DNA of 64,000 bases from Marasmius tenuissimus (lineage: Eukaryota; Basidiomycota; Agaricomycetes; Agaricales; Marasmiaceae), in NCBI GenBank assembly GCA_029532415.1, contig JAQOTA010000054.1:2418001-2482000 (forward strand). Reading direction: 5' to 3'. The position numbers and the translations under genes are program-made. The first letter of the stretch is position 1; each line of letters opens with the position of its first letter. Below are positions 33,973-47,826 of the stretch, in pieces. The notes beneath the pieces are model-generated. The model saw only the letters and a list, made by a program, of their open reading frames with translations, was not told the DNA's origin and did no database searches.

Positions 33973-35578
33973 CTATGAAAACACAATCTTTCTTCCAGGT
34001 GGAGGTGGAGTGACCGCGTTCATTTTTTCCTTCAACCTCTTCTTTGCCTCCCACGACGGGTGTAACGATTTCTGATCTGCCTGCGACTGAGTTGTGCCAT
34101 TGCTTCGCTCGGGTGCCGCACTGAGGTCCGTTCCACGTTGATTCCGGTGCCCAGGCTTCATACCAGAACTACCGGTCGCCTTGTAAACTCCACCAATCCC
34201 ACCCCGGTTCCCGCCTTTCGTGTTCTGTGACCTTCGATTTCTGCCACGGTCGTTCGTATCAGCCATTTCATGCTTCTTGTGGTTCGCGTTGGACCCATAT
34301 TTCTTCTCCCAGATGCTACCGTTTCAACTTTAGACCAAGGTGAGAAATACGGAAGATGCGAGACTCACGCTCGTCTGGCCCTTTGTCCACGTCTGTTTTT
34401 CTTTTTGGCTAGATCAGCGGCACGCTCTTCGCCCTCACTCCAGTCCGACGTATCACCCCGAATAAACCCTGTCGATAGGGTTGGCAAAAAGGTTGATTCT
34501 GTGGAGTTTACTTTCGGTTTAGTTGATCGTGACGTTCCTCCAGTCTCCGGCGGGTCATCGTCCATATGTTCCCCATCATCATCTGTTGCTAGTGAATGAG
34601 ACTCCCAGTCATCATCTAACTCTTTTTCATCATCGCCGATAGTCCCAGACTCCCACCCTGAGTTATCATCTTCCGGCTCATCATCCATATCCGCGAGATC
34701 GGGTGGATCACCCTCAACTCCCTCCATAGCCACATCCCCTTCACCATTCTGATGCATCAGCTTCTTCATTTTCCTCGGGCGAGGATCCAGAGCGTCTGCT
34801 TCGGCTTCCTCGTCCGCCGGGGCCGTCTTGGAAGGATGCAGGACAAGCCGGAGATCTTCCAAAGCTGATGCGACTTCTGCAGCCAGGATCTTCGAGCTGA
34901 GCAGGCGACTTTGGACCTTAGCCGCGGATGTAGTTCCATCTGCCGGGCGGAGAAAGTTGGAATTCAGTTCCTGGGATAAGGCAGCCTGAATCGGCTCATT
35001 GGTGGATAATTCTCTATCTTTGCTGAGTTTGGACTTGAGCGCAGTATTGGCGACTGCCTCATGGCTGATTTCCTGGATTAGGTGCTGTAAATTAGATGGC
35101 AAGACTACAAACCGATAGCTGAAATGGGAACGCTTGCCTTGAGTTGTTCTAGTTGCGACTCACATTCCGTGATGTCGTGCTCACTCGTGTTCTTGAGACT
35201 AGATGGATGGATATAGATACATTGAGGACAAAGGTGATATCGTAGATACCGAAAACATTACTCACCGGAGCCCCTTCAGTTTTTTCACGAGTTTCTGCAT
35301 TTCGAACGTTTTTGCCCGCTTGGCCGCTTTCCTGACTTCTTTCAGATCATGGTGCTGAAAGGACATCCCCGTTAATTTCAAAGGATCCTGGAAGGTAGCA
35401 TGAGCCAGACGCACCAGTTTTCCGACCAACTTCGCGTTCAGATCTTTCTATTCCAGAGTGGAAGGCTGAGTACCACACGAAAACGTGCTATCTGAAAAGA
35501 AACGCAATCGCACACCTCTTTGGGAAATTCGGAGCGCTTCCGTTTGACACCTTTGTTTGACTGGCGTCCTTTGATCAT
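33973..35578 (-). CDS. BUD22: BUD22/SRFBP1-family pre-rRNA processing protein
   Basis: Nucleolar factor needed for 18S rRNA maturation and small-subunit assembly. ATG 35578 gives MIKGRQSNKGVKRKRSEF, very basic. After an intron the conserved N-terminal helix region follows: KDLNAKLVGKLVRLAHATFQ, HHDLKEVRKAAKRAKTFEMQ and LVKKLKGLR. The middle is acidic (DPRPRKMKKL, then DLADMDDEPEDDN). The C-terminal family block is STFLPTLSTGFIRGD, DWSEGE, NRRGQRARRA, and after another intron SWEAKKRLKEKMNA with a last GRKIVFS. These motifs are diagnostic for BUD22. About five introns. It is divergent from TBCD with 213 bp between start codons. Confidence 0.9.
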
Positions 35579-35791
35579 TCTCGTACAGTTCGCTGGGCAA
35601 GGGAAAGAAACGAGAGGAAAGCGTGGTGGTTGCTGCGAAAGACCGGTACGGCACCGCAGCCAGAACAAGGGATATGACGATTAGCCGAACGATCACCTTT
35701 TATTATTATACGCACACGCCAACTTTTCCCCTTTTCAATATCGATTTTTAGCTTCGACCAGCTCAAGTGCTTCACCTCAGAAACTCAAGAC

Positions 35792-38700
35792 ATGGATGAC
35801 GAACTTGACGAGCAGAAACAAGTCACCTCATTCGACAAGTACGATGAATTCATGAAAATCCAAGGTCAGCTTCTGAAAGCAGATATCTACTCTGACCCGA
35901 AATCCGAGGAAGAGCAAGAGGAGAATGTACAGTATGGCAGGCTGAATATGATTGTGAGGCACAGGCCTCCCTTGTGAACGTGAATTGTACTCATTTTCTT
36001 AGTAGCTACAAGGATATCAAGAACAGTCATACCTCCTCGACCCATTCCTCGAAGAATTGGTCTCGCCAGTTGTTCATCTTTTGAGAACTCACGCGAAACA
36101 AGTCGTATCCGACCAAACTTTGAAAGCATCTCCGGCCAGGCTGGAACGGATCGCGCTTCTACTCTATGGATATATCAAGTTTCGGGGCTACAAAGCAATC
36201 AGTCAGTAGTTCAAGTGAGCTCCATGATACACCTCAATGAAATGACAATGGTGTAGTCAGGTTCTTTCCGCACGAGGTTTCGGACCTCTCGATAGCTGTT
36301 GGATACATGCAAGCCTTCAATACAGTAGTTCGTGGGCCCTCTCAGTGGGCTTTGCGATACGTCTTCCTTCTCTGGCTCTCACTCATATGCATGATCCCAT
36401 TCGATCTCGCACAATTTGACGAAGGCGATCCCGGTCAGACCGCGAAAACTATTGAACAGGTGGCAAAGGAACATCTGGGAAAGGCTGGATTAGAAAGAGA
36501 AGGCGCTGCGATACTCTTGTCGCGGCTGTACATGAGGTTAGATGAATCCTCTCGATGATCCGGAAGATTTATCCAAGTCCCATAGACGTGATACGTCAGA
36601 ACAGTTTGTCGGTTTCCTGGAGTGGTCAAAGATCTTGTTGTCAGACACCCTGGATCCTTTCATCGTAAGTGAACACCTCAAAGATCCGTTCCGTACTCAA
36701 CAGTTCTTGCCTGTAAGGTCACCGGAATTCTGCAAGTTCTAGCCGAAACCCTCAAAGCTGGCCCTCCTAAAGTCGTTGAGCTGACTATTGCGGCCTACTG
36801 GCAACTAAACTCCACGTTAGAGAACCACGATAGCCTCCTTACCAACACTGTCGTTCGAAAGCTCAGAACAAAGATCACGGCCCGTGTTGGCTTGCGCTTA
36901 CTTCCGGGGAGAAACCGCTCTCGCCGCTCAATGGGTATGGGTTTCCTGTTCGCAACGTAATGAATTACTCTGAAATGGTCATCAGGACGAGCACTAGTTG
37001 AAGAGAGTTCCCTGCAATCTAACAACCCATTCGAGGATGATATAGACGTGCCAGAAGAAGAAGAAGCCATTTTAGAACAGCTATTCGGAGCTCTGCAAGA
37101 TAGAGTATGTACGTTCCAAGCCACTGGGTTCGAACTAAAGTTATCTCAGGATACAGTGGTCCGATGGTCCGCAGCGAAAGGTATCGCCCGTATCTCGGAA
37201 CGACTGCCCTCCGAATTTGCACAACAAGTACTAGACACTATCCTCGGGCTGTATTCCATACACTCCGTGGCTGTCGCTAGCCTGTATGATGTCCCGCCCA
37301 TTGCGGAGAGTACCTGGCATGGTGCTTGCCTCTCTTGTGCCGAGATGGCTCGAAGAGGGCTAATACCTTCCGACAAGCTTCCCGAGCTAATCCAATGGCT
37401 ATCAAAGGTGAGTTATCGCTGTTATGGAACCATAAGACTGGATGTTAAGAGATTAGGCCTTGTACTTTGACATCCGGAAGGGTGCTCATTCGATCGGATC
37501 CAGCGTACGGGATGCTAGTTCCTACGTGTTATGGGCCCTTGCGAGGTCCCAGGACCCGTCGAGTTTAGTACCCCATGCCAATGAACTAGCTCGCCACTTG
37601 GTCACTGTTTCGCTTTACGATCGGGAGGTTCACATTCGTCGGGCCGCCAGTGCTGCCTTCCAAGAATTTGTTGGGAGAACGGTATGCTTCCCGTAACTCC
37701 CCTAAACAAAGAATTACTGATGTCCGGTGGCTAGAGTTTGTTTCCTCACGGGATTGACGTCCTAGGGAAGACGGATTTCTATGCCGTCGGAATTAGACGG
37801 AACTCCTTTATGGTGGCTGCGCCACAGGTAGCGCAGTGAGTGTTTGAGCTTCATGAATACGATGTCCTGTTGACGCGTCCCGTAGACACGAGGAATACAG
37901 CACTTTCTTGTTTGATCACTTGCTGAACGTAACTTTGAGGCATTGGGACGCTTCTATGCGGCGTCTGGCTTCCCAATCTTTACGACTCATATGTCAATCC
38001 GATTTAACGAAGTTTGGTCCCGAAGGGATCGCCCGTGCGGTACGTTTTTCCCCGCATTGAAGATCACGGCAGGGCTGAACCCAAAGTCCAGACCAAGTTG
38101 ATGGATTCGACAGATATCTCGGACCTACACGGAAGTTTACTAGCTTTAGCAGAAATTGCGAAAGCATATGAAGAGACGGGAGGCCAGAATTTGCAAAATG
38201 AGAAGCGTGATGTAAGCTCCAATTAGGACGCTTGATTCATTATTGACGGGATGTTTCCGCAGATATTCGAACGTTTGAGGCGAATACCTGAGAAGATGCT
38301 TTTGGGGGCGCGTCACGATATCTTACTGTCCGCCGCCTGTGGGCTCATTCAGGCTACTATCACATTGGACGAGATCGAGCTTGGAGACAAGTCGTCTGTC
38401 CCTCATTGGAGGAAACTTCTCGATCATGGACTCAAACATAGGGACGTGTCTGTTCAAGAGGCTGCGACTTCGGCTATGGGGGCAGTCAGTGATTTAGTGG
38501 ACTGCTCGACACTAATATTAAGATGAGTCTCTCCATCTTCGTCCTTAATGACTGAGTATTTATTCACATCTTTCATTACATTAGTTCCGGAGCTCAAAAG
38601 AGGATCATTCATGGCGCAGCAATGCCTGGGCCGACTGCTGGGTGCTGTAAATTATGAAAAGTATCCAGGCTGTCTGGAAACAAACACCAATACGCTGTTA

Positions 38701-40246
38701 AACTGCGTGAACCGATCTGTAATCATACCTCTCTTGGTGCTTCCGGCCGAAACTAACGTTGGTATAGTCAGGTCCTTTCCGAAGTAATGTTGAGGCGCGT
38801 CGAAATTGCTATCAAGCCATGCCTTCCATATTTCAAAACGTTTCATCCCGTCTATCGTCCCGTACGTTATATACCTTCTGATCTACTCAATCTAATTATC
38901 CATCCAGTTCTGGCACCCGAGATCGTAAATGCCATGTTGGACGCCCTTTTGGACGGTCTTACCGACTACTCCGTTGATGAGAGAGGTGATGTCGGGTCTT
39001 GGATCCGGATCGCTTCCTTACGAGGTCTCGACACATTTGTGGCGATCATGCTTCGGGTTGCCGAGAGTCTTTCAGCTCCGGAGGAATATCTCCCTCCGGC
39101 GAAGTTTCAGAGTATTGTCCAGGGTGTTTTGAAACAAGGTGTCGAGCGACTGGATAATGTGCGAATGGAAGCCGGCCAAGTATTTCGGAACATGCTGTCA
39201 AGCACCTCAACATCGAAATGGGCTCATTGGGAAATCCATAACGCACGTTTCTTTGGCGAGCTCTTCCTGGAAGGGTGAGTCCAACTCCTTTCCTTGGAGC
39301 AACGCAGCCCTGATATTTGAAATGCAACAGGGATGCCAGATTAACGGGATGGAATGACGCAAGTTGGCTCTTCCCTAGAGCTATCCAGATCCTTGGGTCT
39401 CAGCCCTATAGGATACCGGTGTTGCTAGGGATTATATCTAGCATAGGAAGTTTGACCGACAGCACGGTGAGGAATTTGGACTGCTTCCTCCAACACGGGA
39501 TTCACATCATCCCAGCATCGCCCGGCAGCGACGAGTTTAGTATCTTACGTGCGGTCTCTGCCGACACCCTCGAAGGTCACCGACGAATATGATGCAGTGA
39601 CGTTTGTGAATGATTTGTACCGACACGCAAGGGTGAACCTGACTTCCAACGTCGTAATGGTCCCTGTACTGCAAGTTGTCAATGTCTTGCTGGAAGGAGA
39701 TGCACTCGTGTCGCTTGTTTCTGTGGGAGAAGGTGTAGAAACGCAAGTCCCCGACATGATCTCCTCGAATTCAGTTAGCATCATTCTCATACCTACCCTT
39801 AGACTCCGTTCATTTTTATCGATGATATGCAAGAACGCTGAGCGCCTCAAAAGCATCAAACGAATACAGGAATCACTCAAAGTGTATGGGACCGTCTACA
39901 ACCTGTAGCATTCCTGACAGCATATGCATTCTGATCTATTTTTTAGTGCTGTAAATGCTCTCATCTACCCTCAAGTGCTGGAAGATTCGCTCCAGTACAT
40001 ACCGCAATATCTTGCGCATCAATATCCGACTGTGAGGACAAATGCAGCCGAATACCTATATCTAGCCCTACAAAGAGTGGATTTGGGAAGACCGACTGAC
40101 GAAGCCGAGGATCTGATCTTGGAGACGGAATGGTAAGGGTTGACTGCTGTGGACCCGTTTCCCATCCTTACGAGAATTACAGGTCGACTTTGACGGTCGA
40201 AGATGCAAAAAATGCAGCTCTGGATCTGGTCGAGCGGTTAAGATGA
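35792..40246 (+). CDS. TBCD: Tubulin-specific chaperone D (TBCD, tubulin-folding cofactor D)
   Basis: Large HEAT-repeat protein that captures beta-tubulin and joins the alpha/beta-tubulin assembly complex with cofactors A, B, C and E. Starts MDDELDEQKQVTSFDKYDEF at ATG 35792. Recognisable segments: YLLDPFLEELVSPVVHLLR, SLICMIPFDLAQFD, SEQFVGFLEWSKILL, VVRWSAAKGIARISERLP (a hallmark), STWHGACLSCAEMARRGL and ALYFDIRKGAHSIGSSVRDA (a hallmark, split by an intron), then further HEAT repeats to the end (DAKNAALDLVERLR). TGA 40244-40246. The 4.5 kb span is interrupted by many short introns; expected length about 1,150-1,200 residues fits the family. It is followed on the same strand by VMA2 after 170 bp. 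Confidence 0.93.
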
Positions 40247-40416
40247 GGAACAAAGTCCGGAAATATGTACTTGTAGATATTCACCAATTGAACTCGAGTC
40301 GCAGTCGCGAACCCCTAATGGGCGTGGGAAAATGTCGCAGACGGGCTATCACTGGCGTTGCACCGTCACTGTGAGCATCGCCAATTCTATACCCTTCTAC
40401 CTTCCTTCGAGTTACG

Positions 40417-42510
<2,094 letters not shown>

Positions 42511-45232
42511 ACGGACGGTAGAAATCATGTTCCTTATGACACACGGATCTGTTCTTTCTTTCTTTCTCCTCTCGCCGACACGACAGTAATAGTACAATAT
42601 CTCCGCAAGCAAGCGCTTTACAAAGGACTACTTCTCCTGATTCGTACCCCTTTTCATTACGATTTACGTAGCCACGCACGATGCGTTCACTCAATTCCAC
42701 GCCCTTACAAACCTTCTGGTGATGGCCCAGGTTACACCGAGTTGCGCCCGACTCGTGCTTCCTGCGTACTTCGCGGAATAAACGGTCAGTACATATATTA
42801 AAGATTTGGGTGAGCGGGTTTGATAGCCTTTCAAAAAAATTTTCCCTTCCCGTTTGCTTACAAGCTCTCTCGCCTGCGATGACTACGGAACGAGCTTTCA
42901 AAATTTCATGCCCCGGTTCATTCATTGAGCGTCAATGGGCCGCATGAACCTGCATGCACGACGATTCGAAATCACTTCATCTTTCTTGCGTTCCTGCATG
43001 AGGGAACGACTCCGGGACAGATCACCCGTCACCGGTCCACACGAGGAGTGTGAGTTGGAAATTCCGCCTGTGGATATGGGCTTCACTGATTCAGTTTTTT
43101 GAAGCCGTTGCGGGCTCCTCCTAGTTCCCGGAAAGATCAAGGATGAACAAGTTCAAATTCGGCGTAATGCCAGGGTGGCGCCGTTGTTTGAGTACAGCCT
43201 GAGGTTGGGTGTTTTACCCCTTGAAGGGGTGGAGGCGTTTATGATCTACTTATCGCTAACCCGGTATGATATACACGTTTTGTATATTCCGATGGTGCGC
43301 AGCGGTGTGCTCGCCAAGCGAAAAAAAAACAAACGGCGATATGGAGGTGAAACAATTCTAGGATTATCCTTTGAATTTTTCTCAATTCTTTTTCTCCTGC
43401 CACTGGATAAACAAAGGACCGCCATAGTCTTCCCGTTTGCCGGAGTATGCTGAGCCTAGTTACTATAGGGTTGGTAGGTATACTAGTAACACTAGCGTCG
43501 TACAACATGATACGAATTAAAGATGCCTCCCTGAAGTTTACGGACAAACTATATAAGTAGGAACACGTGAACCGGCAGGGATACGGATATGAGTCTCGTT
43601 CCGGGTCCCCGTCGTGTCAACAAAAAACGAGACTTGACTGTATAGAACGTTTGAAAGCGGACTCGAGGTGAGCAACGCTGGAATGAATTTCGGTACTTCG
43701 AGACCGGGCCACGAGGTAACCACGATGCTCCGACGGTGCTCTCCGAGACAACGGAGGTTTGTTTCCTTGTAGCTTTGTTCCTCGCGTGTGTGCGTGTGTG
43801 CAACGGATCGCTATAAAAGGAGACATCGACCAGGGTTTTTATTTTCTCCTTCAATTTCAATTGGGGTTAGGAAGGGGAAAAAGGGGGAGCCGCAAGCGGG
43901 AAAGAGGGCCTTTCTGTTTAGTTTAGCTGGCGACCTCGTATTTTAGGCGTGTCCTGCTGTCAGTTGCTCTTTTTTTTGTTGTTGTTTGATCAGTGATTCA
44001 TGATCCATGATCTGGCGTGCGCAGCATGTTAATAGCAAGGGAAAAGAAGCCAGAGATGGGGAGGTGGGGGGAGGCGGGAAGAGCGTGTGCGGCGGGATGG
44101 GGAGAAGTGTTGTGTAGTATGTTGTATGTCGGTGACATATGTATATTTGTAGCTCAGGCTCATGGGAACTGAAGTGAACGCTGTTGGACTGCTGTTTGGC
44201 TATGCCGTGGACAGATACGTATAGTATGAAGGGTTAGAACTCTTGGGAAGTCCTTTAGGTAGTTAGCGGGAATAATAATGATCAAGTGCATATGGACATT
44301 GTCGGAGAATAGATGAAAAGATAGCGCTGTTGGAGGACTGGTGACCGGATAAGGTGAGCTGGGAGGTTTGTTCCAAGATCGAAATGGTTAAACTATATGA
44401 GTTGGCGGGACTTGTAAGACACGCGTTCTTACGAGTGACGAACCTTACCAAGACCTTGCCTGGTTTGTACAACAGGACTGGAGGGGAATCAGTGATGGGC
44501 CCGGGAAATTGAGATCGCAAGGTAAAATGAGAGGAGTGTGTCAATACAAAATAGGCTGGGAATGTTGGTGGCTGTCTTGAGGAAATTCTCGGTACCTATG
44601 ACACGGGATGGGAACGGGCTGAGAGACTTGGGAAATGTTGCCTGATATGTATGGAGGGACTGGAAAAAAATCTGATCATCTGGAAGAAGATGCGGGTTCA
44701 TCTGGCGACGATTCCTAGACATCTTGACTTGACGATATAACATAAAGGAACGATGGCGGGGGACATGAGATGATGCGAGTGGCGAACTAGAGGTGTGAGA
44801 AAGGAGATAGAGTCGCAAGAGGCTAGAGGACCGGGGGCCACGGCTGCGAACACGAGGAGACAACGGGAATAAAGGCAATATAAAGGAGGTGAAGGCCCGG
44901 GAGCTGCTGTGAGCCCTGAGAGGCCCTGAGGGAGAGAATAGGAAGAATACGAGAGAATACGAGAGGATACTCGGTGTGGATGGACCGGAGGCGAACCTAG
45001 TTAGAGGCCGGAGACGGGCCGAGAAAACGGCGTACCGGCGATTGCCATGCTTTGGAGGCGTGGGCGGCCGGAGTGAGCGGCTGAGCCCGATCAAGCAACA
45101 ACGCTTTTGACCGCACGCTTGACCGCCACCATGTGTTTCTCTGCACCCCTTACAAATATTCTCTTATATACGAGCTGGCAACATAATGAATCCGTTCCCT
45201 GACCCAAGTCCCGTCCCAAGTCCCGTCCCTCA
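42511..45232. other. 2.7 kb gene-poor region with strong strand asymmetry
   Basis: No gene is supported. From about 43.9 to 45.1 kb the plus strand is purine-rich, including G/A runs at 43871-43905 and 44040-44105, so the minus strand is C/T-rich like a fungal promoter or leader. A good TATA box (TATAAAAGG, 43812-43820, plus) is not followed by a coding sequence. A minus-strand open frame of 201 codons at 44489-45094 is Ser/Arg/Leu/Pro-rich and matches nothing. The region may hold a non-coding transcript or the long leader of the TCP11-like gene. Confidence 0.4.
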
Positions 45233-45392
45233 ATGCACATGGACCATTCCACCCGTGGCATTCCCGCCAAAAGAAAACAGGACCACGACGACGACCAACC
45301 CCCTCCCGTCATCGTCCCAAAACGTCCTCGCCTCGATGCTCCTCATCGTCTGCTCAAAAAGCCCAATCTTCCCATACGTCCTCCGCCCATAG
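45186..45392 (+). promoter_or_regulatory. Overlapping upstream open reading frame before the TCP11-like start
   Basis: ATG 45186 (context ATA before the ATG, A at -3) opens a 68-codon frame that runs past the main ATG at 45233 and ends at 45392. The main ATG has T at -3, a poorer context. If the mRNA leader includes 45186, this would lower translation of the main product. The leader start is not known. Confidence 0.35.
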
Positions 45393-47826
45393 ATCGTCTC
45401 GGCAACGACGTCGAGGACATTGGTATCCTTCCCAACGTCACCCCAGGGCCTTCTACAGGCTCTCTTCTTCATCTCAGACGTTCCTCGTTGCCTGCGCTCA
45501 ACGACGTGCCCATTCCTATAGATTCCAGCAGCCTGCATATACCGTCGGTCCAGCCGTATATCAGTCGGCAGACCCTGAAGGAGTTGGATTTGGAGACCAT
45601 TCTTCGCAACCCGCAGCTGAGTGAGTCCTGGTTGACTCTACTTCGTGCTTTCTGCTAATCTATCCAACCAGGACATGACCTTTTGTTCGATTATGGTCTC
45701 CAGTTTCGACCCACGAGCAGCAGAAGAAAGAGGCAGGTAGCAGATGCGTATTGGTCTGCAGTCATACGCGAAGTAGAAGCTGGCTGTACATGTTTTCCTG
45801 TCGACAAGCGTGGTCATCCAGTAGTGACCCAAGAGCCTACTTGTGTTTGCAGCAAGGTCACCTCACCTCCAGCCACACCCGTCGCCGCAGCCTATCTCTC
45901 CCCTCTTCAAATTACCATCATTCGAACGCCCTCTCGTATCCGCCCTCTTCTTACAGAGTTCCTTGAGGTTGTCCTGCTCGTCATTCAACCTTTGCAGAGC
46001 ATATCCAGCACGTACGTAAACCCCGACTCATACAAGACTCAGATGGAAGAACACACAGTCCAGGCCAACTACATACGGTCCATTTTCGATCCAAGCTTGA
46101 TCGAACAAGAGCTCCGATATAATGTGTTTGATCTAGCCAGTCTCATGCGTGTCATCGGCGGAACACTCAAGGGCCATTGTGCACCGATGCGAGATCAGGC
46201 AGTCGAAGCAATGGTGCAAGCTGCAGAAGCGTGCAAACCTGGAGGCCGCGGAACGAAGACAGATGCTGTAAACGCCGTCCGAGCATGTATGGACATCCTC
46301 GAGCTCATGAAACTGGTAAATTACCTTTCCATTTTATCCTCTACGATTAATTGGACTATTTCTCATCTTCTTCTGTTTATCTTTAGGACATTGCGAACCA
46401 TCAACTTCAAACGATCCGTGCGAGTATGGCTAGGACCTCCGCGAACTACGAGCTCGCGAGCTTCAGGAGTCTCAGAAGCGTCTCTAGAGGCGCGCCACTT
46501 TCCAGACCAACGTCCCCGATCGCCAGCCAATGGCTCTCTCAAGCATGGTCCTGTCTCAACAGTCGGAAATCCCGAATATCCCACCCTCTCTACTCCGACG
46601 GCGGACTCAACTTCACGTCGCTTGGAAAAAATAGGCAAGTCTATCTCGCCGCTCTCAAGGGATTATCGGAATTGGCGTTCTACCCCCCTTTCCTCCGGCC
46701 GCCACGATCTGGAACGTCTCCTGGCCCTAACTTGTTCCCCGCTCCCCTCCCTGATTATCCCGAAACTCTCTACCTCGATCACACACGACTCAAGAATTTG
46801 ACAAAAGAAATTGGAGATGTCGTCGCACTCTACATGCTCCTTCTGCTATACCGACAACTCCTATACTCATCTGACTGGAGCGACGATTGCAGCCGCCGCC
46901 GCGTCGCCGTGAAGGTCGACGACACAGATCTCGCGAAACTCAAAAATGAAATACAGGCTATCGGGTCCGCCAGACTCTACGCAAACCTCAATCAAGGTAG
47001 TTCTTCGATGTCACCAGACTCCATCAGTCGTTTCGTCAAGGAGGATATGGTGTTGCAAGTTGTTATGCGGGCACAGGAGGCACGTTGTCGAGCAGCGGGA
47101 TCGTCTTCGTCGTCGTCTCCTTCCTCTCCCGCTGGTTACTTCAGGGTCGCGTCATCCTCGTGTTGCCCTCCCTCAGTGCCTAGCACTCCGATTACTCCGA
47201 CCTCCCCTTCGTCATCGTCACCTTGGGCATCCATTCCTCCATCTCCGTCGGTTGCGTCTTCGGCGGAACAGTCCAGGTCCGGTACACCTTCGTCCTCCAT
47301 TTTTACACCGGCACCCTTGGTCTCCCGCGTCGAACTTGCGATTGCTACCCCTCCACCCCTTCCCTACATATCGACGTCTATACCCACGCCGTCAACGTCA
47401 TCGTCATCACCTTATTTCCCCCCTGCTCCTGACCCTCGCATGCTGAACATTGCCCAGCGTTGGGCGGAGGAAAACATGAACATCTCCTCCTCGTTGGGAG
47501 GCGTTGTTTACCACAAATTACACGAGGCGGTCTTCCAGGGCGTCGTTGCGCAAACCTACCCAGGTCGCGACTCCACTGTTGGAAAACTATTCGCAAATCT
47601 CGTCGAGATGAATGGCGTTACCGTACCGCCTGCCCCTTCTATAGCAGGGCTTCACGATAAAAAACCGACCACGCCTCTGTTCACAACGCTGAGCGGTATG
47701 GAGCCGCTCGCGGAAGAAATAAAGAGTTTGGTCGAAAAAATATCCAGGCTTGCTCTCGTTCATCTGAACGTATATCTTCCTGTCTATGAGCAGGAGGACT
47801 TTGTGTTGACGACTGAGGGCTCATGA
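45233..47826 (+). CDS. TCP11/SOK1-family protein
   Basis: Member of the T-complex protein 11 family; yeast Sok1 is linked to the cAMP/PKA pathway. Three exons (45233-45620, 45672-46315, 46387-47826) give 823 residues in one frame. The N-terminus is basic and proline-rich (KRPRLDAPHRLLKK). The TCP11 domain begins at ETILRNPQLRHDLLFDYGLQ, continues RQVADAYWSAVIREVEAGCTC, NVFDLASLMRVIGGTLKGHCAP, MDILELMKLDIANHQLQTIR and LPDYPETLYLDHTRLKNLTKE, and ends near HLNVYLPVYEQED. A Ser/Pro-rich insertion (about residues 560-680) separates the last helices. An upstream ATG at 45186 in another frame, with A at -3, overlaps this start; see the findings. Stop TGA 47824-47826. Confidence 0.88.

Noticed and set aside
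44489..45094. 201-codon minus-strand open frame
   Set aside because: Ser/Arg/Leu/Pro-rich sequence of the kind expected from a purine-rich opposite strand; no domain and no splice support.
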